Shown one piece after another: positions 42,937 to 53,203 of a stretch of DNA of 64,000 nucleotides. The position numbers were made by a program, and so were the translations under genes. The notes under the pieces were generated by a model that saw only the letters and a program-made list of their open reading frames with translations, had not been told where the DNA came from and searched no databases. The stretch's first letter is position 1; the number at the start of each line of letters is the position of its first letter. The stretch is from an uncultured Anaerolineales bacterium (lineage in GTDB: Bacteria; Chloroflexota; Anaerolineae; Anaerolineales; Villigracilaceae). The stretch spans positions 62,001 to 126,000 of the forward strand of contig CALGPL010000010.1 in the NCBI GenBank assembly GCA_937960595.1, in the 5' to 3' direction.

Positions 42937-43003
42937 ACGGATGCCCCCCTTGCGTTCTTTTGTTAGGAAATCTTTCCTATTGTGTTAGGCTGAGCATTTC
43001 ACA

Positions 43004-43011
43004 GGTATAAT
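43004..43011 (+). promoter_or_regulatory. GGTATAAT box before the cation efflux gene
   Basis: GG plus a perfect TATAAT (43006-43011) ends 24 bases before the ATG. A weak hairpin AGGAAA/TTTCCT (42965-42978) precedes it and may end the previous transcript. Confidence 0.55.
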
Positions 43012-43035
43012 CAGGCCGTTTCACAAAGAGGTTTC

Positions 43036-43989
43036 ATGACTTCCGAATCGGCTCAAAAAGAAAAACGCTCGGTAGCCTTCCTCTCCGTCCTGGCGGCGGT
43101 GGGACTGACGACCTTCAAACTCATCGTCGGCTTGCTGACCAACTCGCTCGGCATCCTGGCCGAAGCGGCCCATTCGGGGCTGGACCTGGTGGCCGCCGCC
43201 ATGACGTACTTTGCCGTGCGCGTCTCCGACAAGCCTGCTGACCGCACTCACCAGTACGGCCACGGCAAGATCGAGAATCTCTCGGCGCTGTTCGAGACCC
43301 TCCTGCTGCTGGCCACCTCCGGCTGGATCATCTACGAGGCCATTGATCGGCTCTTCTTTCATCCTGCCCGCGTCGAGGCCTCGGTCTGGGCCTTCGTGGT
43401 GATGGGGATTTCGATCATCATCGACATCAACCGTTCCAAGATGCTCTACAAGGCGGCCAGGAAATACAACAGCCAGGCGCTGGAGGCCGACGCCTTGCAT
43501 TTCCGCACCGACATCTGGTCGTCGTCGGTCGTCATCGTCGGCCTGATCGGCGTGACGGTGGCGCGCTTCCTCCCCGGCCTGGACTGGATGCACGCTGCCG
43601 ACTCGCTCGCCGCCCTGGTGGTGGCTCTGATCGTCATCTACGTCAGCGGCGAACTCGGCTGGCGGACCGTCTCGGCCTTGCTGGACAGCGCCCCGCAGGG
43701 CATGGCCGAGAAGATCGAGCAGGCCGCCGCGGCCGTGCCGGGCGTGGTCAACGCCCATGCTGTACGCATCCGCCCGTCGGGGGCGCATTGGTTTGTGGAT
43801 ATGCACGTCACGATGGACGGCAATGCCACCCTCAACGACGCCCACGCCGCCACGGAGAAGATCGAAGCGGCCGTGCAGGAATTTGTGACCCTGGCCGATG
43901 TGACCGTGCATGTGGAGCCGGTCGATCATGTGCCCTCCCCAAAGAGCAAGGGCGCGCCCAAAAAGAATCGGCGCCAACGCCCGGCATAA
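43036..43989 (+). CDS. Cation diffusion facilitator transporter
   Basis: The 317-residue protein has six predicted helices and the metal-site residues of the CDF family: H46 and D50 in AAHSGLD (helix 2), the YGHGKIE motif, and ALHFRTDIWSS with His and Asp in helix 5. A C-terminal cytoplasmic ferredoxin-like domain follows. It exports divalent metals such as zinc, cobalt or iron in exchange for protons. The metal cannot be assigned with certainty. The gene is monocistronic with its own -10 box. Confidence 0.93.
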   Translation: MTSESAQKEKRSVAFLSVLAAVGLTTFKLIVGLLTNSLGILAEAAHSGLDLVAAAMTYFAVRVSDKPADRTHQYGHGKIENLSALFETLLLLATSGWIIYEAIDRLFFHPARVEASVWAFVVMGISIIIDINRSKMLYKAARKYNSQALEADALHFRTDIWSSSVVIVGLIGVTVARFLPGLDWMHAADSLAALVVALIVIYVSGELGWRTVSALLDSAPQGMAEKIEQAAAAVPGVVNAHAVRIRPSGAHWFVDMHVTMDGNATLNDAHAATEKIEAAVQEFVTLADVTVHVEPVDHVPSPKSKGAPKKNRRQRPA

Positions 43990-44044
43990 TTGGCGGCAAC
44001 CAGGACTTGCAGGCAATCTCCAACCTGCAATCTCCGGCCTCTGA

Positions 44045-44050
44045 TATAAT
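44045..44050 (+). promoter_or_regulatory. TATAAT box before the roadblock gene
   Basis: A perfect TATAAT lies 40 bases before the ATG at 44091. Confidence 0.45.
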
Positions 44051-44090
44051 TATGTGGTAAACTCAGGCAAGCACTTCCGGAGAGACAATG

Positions 44091-44465
44091 ATGAGCGTCA
44101 ATCGCAGCGAACAAATGGTCAACCGCCTGCGTTCCATGCAGGCCTCCGCCCCGGATATCGAAGCCTCCGCCATCGTCTCGGTTGACGGGTTGATCATGGC
44201 CTCGGCCCTGCCGGCCGATGTGGAAGAAGACCGCGTCTCGGCCATGTCGGCTGCCATGCTCAGCCTGGGCGAACGCATCGCCACCGAACTCGGGCGCGGC
44301 GGCCTGGACCAAGTCTATATCAAAGGGAACAATGGCTTCATTGTGCTGACCTCGGTCGGCTCCGAAGCCGTCCTGACTGCGCTGGCCCGTCAGGAGGCCA
44401 AATTGGGCCTGATCTTTCTCGAAATGCGCCGCGCCGCGGAAGATTTGATCAAACTGGTCGGATGA
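44091..44465 (+). CDS. Roadblock/LC7 domain protein
   Basis: The 124-residue protein consists of a single roadblock/LC7 domain (VSVDGLIMASALPADVEEDRVSAMSAAMLSLGERIATEL). In bacteria such proteins act as partners of small MglA-type GTPases in polarity or motility, but no GTPase gene is in this neighbourhood. An ATG at 44088 is also in frame. The GGAGAG site fits 44091 better. The gene has its own -10 box. Confidence 0.9.
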   Translation: MSVNRSEQMVNRLRSMQASAPDIEASAIVSVDGLIMASALPADVEEDRVSAMSAAMLSLGERIATELGRGGLDQVYIKGNNGFIVLTSVGSEAVLTALARQEAKLGLIFLEMRRAAEDLIKLVG

Positions 44466-44507
44466 AGCGTCTCCAGCCAAACTTCCTGTCCAAAACGCAC
44501 AACCCCT

Positions 44508-44546
44508 CGGGGAGGTCGCCGCAACACCGGCCCTCCCCGCTTCTTT
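44508..44546 (+). terminator. Possible terminator after the roadblock gene
   Basis: CGGGGAGG (44508-44515) pairs with CCTCCCCG (44532-44539), followed by CTTCTTTTG. The loop is long (16 bases), so confidence is moderate. Confidence 0.45.
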
Positions 44547-44625
44547 TGCATTTCAGCCCAGGCCAGGCAAAGCCGGCGTCGAAGAGTCGGCCCCAACGAG
44601 CCCATTTCCCGTTTGAGAGGTGGCC

Positions 44626-46245
44626 ATGATCACAAAATATCTGTTCTTCACCGGCGGCGTCGTCAGTTCGGTCGGCAAAGGGGTGACCGCCGCGGCAGTC
44701 GGGTTGCTGCTCAAGGAGCGCGGCTTCAAGGTCGCCGTCCAGAAACTCGACCCCTACATCAACGTTGACCCCGGAACGATGAGTCCCTACCAGCACGGCG
44801 AGGTCTTTGTGCTCGATGACGGCGCCGAAACCGACCTCGATCTGGGTCACTACGAACGCTTCATTGACGTGCGCCTGAACCACGTCTGCAACGTGACCAC
44901 CGGCCAGGTCTACGCCGAGGTGATCGCCAAAGAGCGCCGCGGCGACTACCTGGGCGGCACCATCCAGGTTATTCCGCACATCACCAACGAGATCAAGCAC
45001 CGCATCGGCGCGGTCGCCAAGACCACCGGCGCGGAGATCGTCCTGGTCGAGGTCGGCGGGACGGTCGGCGACATCGAGTCGCAGCCCTTTCTAGAGGCCC
45101 TGCGCCAGATGCGCTCCGAACTGGGGCGCGAGAACACCTTTGCCACCCACGTCACCTGGCTGCCCTACATCGGCGCCACCGACGAACTGAAGACCAAGCC
45201 GACCCAGCACTCGGTGCGCGAATTGCGCTCGATCGGCATTTCGCCCGATATGATCGTCGCCCGCGCCGACTTCCCGATCGAGGAAAACCTGTGCGACAAA
45301 ATCGCCCTGTTCTGCGACGTGGAAAAGCGGGCGGTCATCCCGATGATGACCACCCGCATCCTGTACGAGGTCCCTCTTCTGATCGAACGAGCCGGGGTCG
45401 CCGACTACATCCTGGAAAAACTCGGCCTGGAAGCCCGCCGCCAGCCAGACTGGTCGGCCTGGGAGCGGCTGGTCGAGGAAGTGCGCCGCCCCAAGCCGCC
45501 GCTCAAGATCGCCCTGGTGGGCAAGTACGTGGAACTGCATGACGCTTACATCTCTGTGCGCGAGGCCCTCAAACACGCCGCCCTGGCGCAGGGCGTCGAA
45601 CTGGAAATTCTGTGGGTCCATTCGGCGGACCTGGAAAAGGGCAAGGGCTGGGAGGTGCTCGAAAGCGCCGCCGGCATCGTCGTCCCGGGCGGATTCGGCT
45701 CGCGCGGCACGGAGGGCAAAATCCAGGCGGCCAAATATGCCCGCGAACAGAAAATCCCCTATCTGGGGTTGTGTCTGGGCATGCAGGTCATGGTGATCGA
45801 TTTCGCTCGTCACGTCTTGGGATTGGAAAACGCCAACTCGTCCGAATTCGACCGTTCAACCCCCTACCCGGTCATTGACCTGATGCTCGAGCAGCGCGCC
45901 ATCACCGACATGGGCGGGACCATGCGCCTGGGCCTCTATCCCTGCGTGCTCAAGCCGGAGACAAAGGCCGCCGCGGCTTACGGCGCCGAGAAGGTCGAAG
46001 AACGCCACCGTCACCGCTTCGAACTCAACAACAACTACCGCGCCGCGCTCGAAAAGGGCGGCATGGTCTTCTCCGGCCTCTCGCCCGATGGCATGTTGGT
46101 CGAAATTGCAGAGGTCAAAGATCATCCTTACATGGTCGGTAGCCAGTTCCATCCCGAATTTCTCTCGCGGCCGATGCGCCCGCATCCGCTGTTCGTGGGG
46201 TTGATTCGCGCCGCCAAAGAGAGAGCCGGTTGCGCCGACGGCTAA
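44626..46245 (+). CDS. pyrG: CTP synthase
   Basis: The 539-residue enzyme has the synthetase domain (KYLFFTGGVVSSVGKGVTAA, P-loop; LDPYINVDPGTMSPYQHGEV) and a class I glutamine amidotransferase domain with nucleophile C383 (GLCLGMQ) and a C-terminal His-Pro-Glu (QFHPEF). It makes CTP from UTP using glutamine and ATP. A GTG at 44620 is in frame, but the site GAGAGG before the ATG at 44626 supports the shorter form. Confidence 0.98.
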   Translation: MITKYLFFTGGVVSSVGKGVTAAAVGLLLKERGFKVAVQKLDPYINVDPGTMSPYQHGEVFVLDDGAETDLDLGHYERFIDVRLNHVCNVTTGQVYAEVIAKERRGDYLGGTIQVIPHITNEIKHRIGAVAKTTGAEIVLVEVGGTVGDIESQPFLEALRQMRSELGRENTFATHVTWLPYIGATDELKTKPTQHSVRELRSIGISPDMIVARADFPIEENLCDKIALFCDVEKRAVIPMMTTRILYEVPLLIERAGVADYILEKLGLEARRQPDWSAWERLVEEVRRPKPPLKIALVGKYVELHDAYISVREALKHAALAQGVELEILWVHSADLEKGKGWEVLESAAGIVVPGGFGSRGTEGKIQAAKYAREQKIPYLGLCLGMQVMVIDFARHVLGLENANSSEFDRSTPYPVIDLMLEQRAITDMGGTMRLGLYPCVLKPETKAAAAYGAEKVEERHRHRFELNNNYRAALEKGGMVFSGLSPDGMLVEIAEVKDHPYMVGSQFHPEFLSRPMRPHPLFVGLIRAAKERAGCADG

Positions 46246-46312
46246 CCCGCCGCAGATTCGACCAATTCGGCCAGGTGATGCAACTTTCTCTCTTGGAGCG
46301 CATCTAAAGAAC

Positions 46313-46429
46313 ATGACGCAAACGGAAAACACCCCCAAAATGAAAATCTTCAAACTGGCCTTCGTTTGCGCGCTTTGCATCGGCCTGGTAGCAGGGCTGG
46401 CCTATCTGATCCAACTCTTTATCTCATAA
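46313..46429 (+). CDS. Possible 38-residue small membrane protein
   Basis: A short frame encodes 38 residues with one hydrophobic helix (LAFVCALCIGLVAGLAYLIQ) after a charged N-terminus. It ends 19 bases before the DUF2892 gene, and a weak GGAG lies about 16 bases upstream. The hydrophobic pattern and position suggest a real small protein, but there is no homology evidence. Confidence 0.4.
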   Translation: MTQTENTPKMKIFKLAFVCALCIGLVAGLAYLIQLFIS

Positions 46430-46448
46430 ATATCGAAGGAGAATTCAT

Positions 46449-48103
<1,655 letters not shown>

Positions 48104-48127
48104 ACGGTCATCATACTCGAGAATCGG

Positions 48128-48160
48128 CATGCGCGTCTTTCTGACGCGCATGATTTTTTA
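48128..48160 (+). terminator. Rho-independent terminator of eno
   Basis: CATGCGCGTC (48128-48137) pairs with GACGCGCATG (48143-48152), followed by ATTTTTTAA. Confidence 0.92.
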
Positions 48161-48302
48161 AAGGCGCCCCGCTGCCTTTACGCCGGCGGCCCTTGCGCCG
48201 GGGGACCGGATTCGTCATCGCCGCCAAGACGCGACGAACGGCAAGGCCCCAAAAATCTACCAGGAAACGTCCTGGGCAGCCCAAATTCTTCTGGGCGCCT
48301 TT
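48160..48302. repeat. Noncoding element with inverted ends, possible repeat remnant
   Basis: The stretch between the enolase terminator and the ROK promoter starts with AAAGGCGCC (48160-48168) and ends near GGCGCCTTT (48294-48302). It contains small hairpins (AGGAaacgTCCT; CCCAaattcttcTGGG) and the phrase GCCTTTGCGTCTC. A similar phrase, TCTTTGCGTGCG, occurs near 56262. No coding frame is seen. It looks like a degenerate short interspersed repeat, but with only this window it cannot be confirmed. Confidence 0.35.
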
Positions 48303-48367
48303 GCGTCTCGAAAGAAAACCCTTAATTCATACAACCGCTTTTTCACGGACACGGTTAGTTAAAAGAC

Positions 48368-48395
48368 TTGACAAAGTTTAAATTCGTGCTATTAT
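48368..48395 (+). promoter_or_regulatory. Promoter of the ROK gene
   Basis: TTGACA (48368-48373) and TATTAT (48390-48395) are 16 bases apart. AT-rich TTAGTTAAAAG and GTTTAAATTC flank the -35 element and could be the binding site of the ROK repressor itself. Confidence 0.7.
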
Positions 48396-48435
48396 ATTCC
48401 AAGAAGTCTGGCGAAAATTCCCCCTTTTTGGGCGA

Positions 48436-49710
48436 ATGAACACCTTTTCGTGGTCCGATTACCCCCAAAATGTAAAAAGTGTTAACAAACACGCCGTTTT
48501 GGATTTAATCCGCTTTACCCCAGGCGGTATCTCCAGAGTTGAAATTGCCCGGCGGCTCGGCCTGACCCGCGCCGCCGTGACCGTCATCGTCAACGATTTG
48601 TTGACCAGCGGCCTGATTCGCGAGGCCGAAAGCATCAACGCCCACAGCGGCCGTCCGCCGGTTGTCCTCGAAATCAACGCCGGGCGCGGCTATGTGGTTG
48701 GAGTCGACTTCGGCGCTACCCATCTGAGCGTACTGGTGGCCGATCTGGCGGCCCGCATCATAGAAGAAATCGAGGTGCCAATCGCCATCCAGGATGGCCC
48801 CAAAGTCTGTCTGGCTAAAGCCGATCAACTGGTGGGCGAGGCGCTCGCCAAAGCCGGATTAAGCCTTCGGGAGGTGCTGGCCATCGGCGTAGGCGTCCCC
48901 GGCCCGATGGTGACCGAAATCGGCATGGTCGTCTCGCCGCCGATCATGCCCGGCTGGGACCGCTATCCGATTCGCGACACGCTCGAAAAGATGTGGAACT
49001 GCCCGGTTTCGGTCAGCAACGACGCCGAACTGGGCGCCCTGGGGGAATGGGCAGCCGGCGCGGGTCGCGGTGAGCGCAATCTCGCCTATATCAAAGTCGG
49101 CACCGGCATCGGGGCCGGCCTCCTGCTCGACGGTCGCATTTACCACGGCGTGACCGGTTCGGCCGGAGAAATCGGTCACCTGACCATCGAAGAGAACGGC
49201 CCCCTGTGCACCTGCGGCAATCACGGCTGCCTGGAGGCCATTGCCGGTGGACGGGCCATCGCGCTGCAAGCCCAACAGGCCGTCCGCGAGGGCAAACGCA
49301 CCGCCCTGGCGGCGATCCAGCCCATCGAGAGCATCACCGCCCGCGAGGTGGCCGCCGCCGCCCGCCGCGGTGATTTGATTGCCCAGCAAATTCTGGCCCG
49401 CGCCGGGTCGCACATCGGGATTGCCATCGCCGGCCTGGTCAATTTGTTCAACCCCGGCATGGTCATCATTGGCGGCGGCGTGGCCCAAACCGGCGACATT
49501 CTGCTCGAACCCATGCGGCAGGCAGTTCAGCGGCGCAGTCTCCCCGCCGCGACCCGCGTGGTTCGCATTACCACCGCCATGCTCGGCCGACGCTCCTCCA
49601 GCCTGGGAGCGGTCGTGCAGGCGCTGACCATCGCGCTCCATCAAGGCACAGAACGAAAGGAGGTGAGGCCCCCCCAGGCTGCTCCCCAAAACAGCCTGGC
49701 TACCGTCTAA
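48436..49710 (+). CDS. ROK family transcriptional regulator of the glucan locus
   Basis: The 424-residue protein has an N-terminal winged helix (ISRVEIARRLGLTRAAVTVIVNDLL) and a ROK sugar-kinase-like domain with VDFGAT, GTGIGAGL, the zinc site CTCGNHGCLEA and GHLTIEENGP. ROK repressors of this type release DNA when they bind a sugar. It stands first in a run of maltodextrin genes on the same strand and is 74 bases before the binding-protein gene, so it is the probable local repressor. The kinase-fold part has a ROK signature, so sugar binding is likely. Confidence 0.92.
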   Translation: MNTFSWSDYPQNVKSVNKHAVLDLIRFTPGGISRVEIARRLGLTRAAVTVIVNDLLTSGLIREAESINAHSGRPPVVLEINAGRGYVVGVDFGATHLSVLVADLAARIIEEIEVPIAIQDGPKVCLAKADQLVGEALAKAGLSLREVLAIGVGVPGPMVTEIGMVVSPPIMPGWDRYPIRDTLEKMWNCPVSVSNDAELGALGEWAAGAGRGERNLAYIKVGTGIGAGLLLDGRIYHGVTGSAGEIGHLTIEENGPLCTCGNHGCLEAIAGGRAIALQAQQAVREGKRTALAAIQPIESITAREVAAAARRGDLIAQQILARAGSHIGIAIAGLVNLFNPGMVIIGGGVAQTGDILLEPMRQAVQRRSLPAATRVVRITTAMLGRRSSSLGAVVQALTIALHQGTERKEVRPPQAAPQNSLATV

Positions 49711-49784
49711 ATCCCCTGCCATTCCCCCTGCGGTTTGCATGGCAAACCAAATCCTCATTTCACACACTCTAAGGAGAAGGAAAG

Positions 49785-50987
49785 ATGAAACGCAAGATTT
49801 TTGTCCTTGTCAGCATTCTGGTGGTTGCCACTATGTTGCTGACCGCCTGCGGCGGACGCAGAGCTGCCAACGTCAGCGGTACCGTCACCCTCTGGCATGC
49901 CTGGAAGGAAAACGAGATCGCCAGCCTGAACGACGTGATCGCCGCTTTCCAGGCCCAATACCCGAACGTCCAGGTAGATGTTCTCTACGTCCCGTTCGAT
50001 GACCTGCGCGGCAAGTTCGAGACCTCCGTTGCCACCGGCGAAGGCCCGACCGTCCTGATCGGCGCGGCCGACTGGGGTCCCGCCTTCTACGATGCCGCCC
50101 TGATCGCCGACATCTCCGACGACATCGATCAGGATCTGCTGGACACCATCAACCCGGCCGCCCTCGGCGCGGTGCAATACAACGGCGCGCTGATCGGCCT
50201 GCCGCAGACCCTCAAGGGCGTGGTCATGTTCCGCAACCGCAACATCGTCCCGAACCCGGCCGCGACCTTCGATGAACTGGTCGCCAACGCTCAGGCGGCG
50301 ACCCGCGGCGATGTCTATGGCGCCTATCTGGAATACGGCTTCTTCTTTGCGGCCGGCCACCTGAACGGCGTCGGCGGGGCGCTGATGACCCCCGAAGGCG
50401 ATCCGGCCTTCATCGAGAACGGCGGCGCCGACTGGGTGGCGTTGATCCAGCGCTTCCCCGAAGCCGGCCCGGTCACCAACTACACCGATGACGACGTCAA
50501 CCTGTTCAAGGCCGGGCAGGTCGGCATCATCATTGACGGCACCTGGAACACGGCCACTCTGGCCGAGGCGATCGGCCCCGATAACCTGGCCATCGATCCC
50601 TGGCCGGCCCCCCTGTCCGGTTACGTCCAGACCGAGAACATCTACCTGAGCGCCAACGCCACCGGCGCCGACCGCGAAGCCTCGCTGGCCTTCATCGAGT
50701 TCTTCCTCTCGCCCGAGGCCCAGGCGCTCCTGGCCGACCCGACCAAGGCCGCTCACATTCCTGCCATCTCCGGCGTCGAAATCTCCGACCGCCTGATGCA
50801 GGAGACCGTGGCTGCCTTCGCCGGCGGCGCGCCGTTCCCGGTCATCCCCGAAATGGGCGCTTACTGGGATCCGATGAACAACATGCTCAAACTGGTCATG
50901 GATGAGGGCGTCAACCCTGCAACCGCTCTCCAGGATGCATTCAACTCCGTGACCGCCAAAGTCGCCGAAATCCGCGGCGGTCAGTAA
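49785..50987 (+). CDS. Maltodextrin-type binding lipoprotein
   Basis: The 400-residue protein has a lipoprotein signal (MLLTACGGR) and the family 1 solute-binding fold (VTLWHAWKENEIASLNDVIA, VDVLYVPFDDLRGKFE), like MalE. It would bind maltose or maltodextrin, judged by the two GH13 genes downstream. AAGGAGAAGG lies before the ATG. A perfect hairpin separates it from the permease genes. Confidence 0.93.
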   Translation: MKRKIFVLVSILVVATMLLTACGGRRAANVSGTVTLWHAWKENEIASLNDVIAAFQAQYPNVQVDVLYVPFDDLRGKFETSVATGEGPTVLIGAADWGPAFYDAALIADISDDIDQDLLDTINPAALGAVQYNGALIGLPQTLKGVVMFRNRNIVPNPAATFDELVANAQAATRGDVYGAYLEYGFFFAAGHLNGVGGALMTPEGDPAFIENGGADWVALIQRFPEAGPVTNYTDDDVNLFKAGQVGIIIDGTWNTATLAEAIGPDNLAIDPWPAPLSGYVQTENIYLSANATGADREASLAFIEFFLSPEAQALLADPTKAAHIPAISGVEISDRLMQETVAAFAGGAPFPVIPEMGAYWDPMNNMLKLVMDEGVNPATALQDAFNSVTAKVAEIRGGQ

Positions 50988-50999
50988 GATTCGATTCCG

Positions 51000-51024
51000 G
51001 CAGGCGGGAGTTCTTCCCGCCTGC
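51000..51024 (+). promoter_or_regulatory. Perfect hairpin between binding-protein and permease genes
   Basis: GCAGGCGGGA (51000-51009) pairs with TCCCGCCTGC (51015-51024) around GTTCT, followed by TTTGCTATT. Position and form match the hairpin in the other sugar importer, so it is a likely attenuator or message stabiliser. Confidence 0.7.
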
Positions 51025-51064
51025 TTTGCTATTATTCGATTTATTTTGACCAGGAGGTGCATCC

Positions 51065-52117
51065 ATGGCTGTTGCACAGCCCAAAGAGGCTCCCTACGAC
51101 CCCTCGAGCAAGCGCCAGCAACTCCGCCAGACTCTCAAGAGAACCTGGCTGGCCTGGGCTTACATCGCCCCGGCTGGCCTGTTGATGGCGATCATTTCGT
51201 TCTTCCCGCAGATTTTCCAGGTCTGGATGGCTTTCACCAACTTCCGCATCCAGAATCTGCGCTTCAATCTGCTGCGACCCGAAACCTGGGAACAATTCGC
51301 CCCCGACTTCGTCGGCCTGAGCAACTTCGTCAAGATCATCACCAGCAATCTGGCCATCGAAAACTACGATTTCGGGCGGCTGCTCCTGTTCAACATCACC
51401 TGGACCTTCACCAACGTGATTCTCCATGTGGTGCTGGGCGTGTTGATCGCCCTGGCGCTGAACAGCAAGAATTTGATCGGCCGGCGCATTTATCGCGCCC
51501 TGTTCATCCTGCCCTGGGCAATCCCCGGCTACATCAACGCCCTGACCTGGCGCAACATGTTCGACCAGAACTTCGGCGCAATCAACTTCCTGATCGGCTA
51601 CCTCAACAACTGGCTGGGCACCTCTTTCGATACCCGCATCCGCTGGCTGGACGCCACCACCCCGCCGATTGGCGGCCTGCTGAGTTTCCTGCCGCTGGCC
51701 TTCTACGCCCTGCTGGTGACCAACGTCTGGCTCGGCTGGCCCTTCATGACCGTCGTCGCCACCGGCGCCTTGCAGGCCATCCCCGACGAACTCTACGAAG
51801 CCGCCGGCATCGACGGCGCCAACGGCTGGCAAAAATTCTGGAACGTGACCGTCCCCATGATTCGCCCGGCCATGGTCCCCGCCATCATGCTCGGTACGAT
51901 CTGGACCTTCAACAACTTCAACGTCATCTACTTCATCAGCCGCGGCGGCCCCTTCGGGCGGACCGAAATCCTCGTCACCCAGGCCTTCAAATTGGTTTTC
52001 GAGCAGCGACTCTACGGCGTGGCTGCCGCCTTCAGCCTGATCGTCTTCGTGATCCTGCTCATCATCACGTTGATCAACAACCGGGTCACGCGCGCAACGG
52101 AGGCCTACAATGCTTAG
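51065..52117 (+). CDS. Maltodextrin ABC permease, MalF type
   Basis: The 350-residue protein has eight hydrophobic stretches and the EAA motif ELYEAAGIDGANGWQKFWNV followed by TVPMIRP. The insertion after the first helix (TNFRIQNLRFNLLRPETWEQ) is typical of MalF-like permeases. The ribosome binding site CAGGAGG lies nine bases before the start. It overlaps the following MalG-type gene by eight bases. Confidence 0.94.
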   Translation: MAVAQPKEAPYDPSSKRQQLRQTLKRTWLAWAYIAPAGLLMAIISFFPQIFQVWMAFTNFRIQNLRFNLLRPETWEQFAPDFVGLSNFVKIITSNLAIENYDFGRLLLFNITWTFTNVILHVVLGVLIALALNSKNLIGRRIYRALFILPWAIPGYINALTWRNMFDQNFGAINFLIGYLNNWLGTSFDTRIRWLDATTPPIGGLLSFLPLAFYALLVTNVWLGWPFMTVVATGALQAIPDELYEAAGIDGANGWQKFWNVTVPMIRPAMVPAIMLGTIWTFNNFNVIYFISRGGPFGRTEILVTQAFKLVFEQRLYGVAAAFSLIVFVILLIITLINNRVTRATEAYNA

Positions 52118-53156
52118 CAACTTCTTCTCTTTCCTCGAGTTCTTGAGCAGCACGCCGGCCGGTCGGGCCCGCCGGGCCGCCTTCGCCCATCGGATTCAAG
52201 TCGGATTCTCGCTGTTTGGGCAAAACCTTCTGCACTTCTTCCGCCCCACCGAACGCGGCAGCAAGGTACGCAAAGCCTTCTTCCGTCAGTTGGGATTGCA
52301 GTTGTTCCTGCTGACCATTGCGCTGATCGTCCTCTTCCCCATCCTGTGGATCTTCTCGATGGCGCTCGACCCGCGCAACATTGACAAGCCCCTCGACCTG
52401 ACCCTGATCCCGCCGGGCGCCTCGCTGGCCGCCTTCCGCAAAGTGTTGATCGAGCCTTTCCCTCTGCTCTGCTCGAATCCCACCGATTTGAGCACCTGCA
52501 TGACCTTCAGCCGGCTGCTGATCAACAGCCTGATCGTTGCCCTCGGCACCAGCGTCTTTGCGGTGGTTTTGGGCGCCTCGGCCGCCTACGCCTTCTCGCG
52601 CTTCAATTTCATCGGACGCCAGGCCGGCATGATCGGATTCATCGTCCTGTTGATGCTGCCCTCCACGGCCACCCTGGCCCCCCTCTACGTCCTGCTCAGT
52701 CAGATTCGGATCGGCGGCGAAGCCCTGCGCCAAACGCTGCCCGGCCTGATGATCGCCTACGCCTCCGGCACCTTGCCTTTTGCCATCTGGAACCTAAAAG
52801 GCTACTTCGACACCGTCCCCAAAGAACTGGAAGAAGCGGCCATCATTGACGGCGCCAGCGTCACCCAGACCTTCCTGCGCATCATCCTGCCGCTCTCCGT
52901 CCCCGCCCTGGCCGTGACCGTCCTCTTCTCTTTCATGTCCGGCTGGACCGAATTCGTCCTGGCCTGGACCTTCCTCGACAACCCCTCGCGCTTCACCCTG
53001 GCCATGGCGCTGCGCTCGATGCAGGGACAGTTCGCCACCCCCTGGTCTGAATTCTCGGCCATGTCCATCCTGATGAGCATCCCCATCATCCTGCTGTTCT
53101 TTGCCATGCAGCGCTACATCGTTTCCGGCCTGACGGTCGGCGGCGTGAAAGGTTAA
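52110..53156 (+). CDS. Maltodextrin ABC permease, MalG type
   Basis: The 348-residue protein has six core helices and the EAA motif ELEEAAIIDGASVTQTFLRI ending in LP. It has a longer N-terminal part than usual (about 60 residues before the first core helix). No ATPase gene is in the operon, so the importer must use an ATPase encoded elsewhere, as known for MsmK or MsmX-type shared ATPases. Confidence 0.94.
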   Translation: MLSNFFSFLEFLSSTPAGRARRAAFAHRIQVGFSLFGQNLLHFFRPTERGSKVRKAFFRQLGLQLFLLTIALIVLFPILWIFSMALDPRNIDKPLDLTLIPPGASLAAFRKVLIEPFPLLCSNPTDLSTCMTFSRLLINSLIVALGTSVFAVVLGASAAYAFSRFNFIGRQAGMIGFIVLLMLPSTATLAPLYVLLSQIRIGGEALRQTLPGLMIAYASGTLPFAIWNLKGYFDTVPKELEEAAIIDGASVTQTFLRIILPLSVPALAVTVLFSFMSGWTEFVLAWTFLDNPSRFTLAMALRSMQGQFATPWSEFSAMSILMSIPIILLFFAMQRYIVSGLTVGGVKG

Positions 53157-53160
53157 TCCC

Positions 53161-53186
53161 TCGGGGCGGCCGACCAGCCGCCCCGA
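53161..53186 (+). promoter_or_regulatory. Hairpin between permease and amylase genes
   Basis: TCGGGGCGGC (53161-53170) pairs perfectly with GCCGCCCCGA (53177-53186) across six bases, but only AAACATTCTTC follows. It may shape expression of the downstream glycosidases. Confidence 0.6.
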
Positions 53187-53203
53187 AACATTCTTCTCCA
53201 TCC

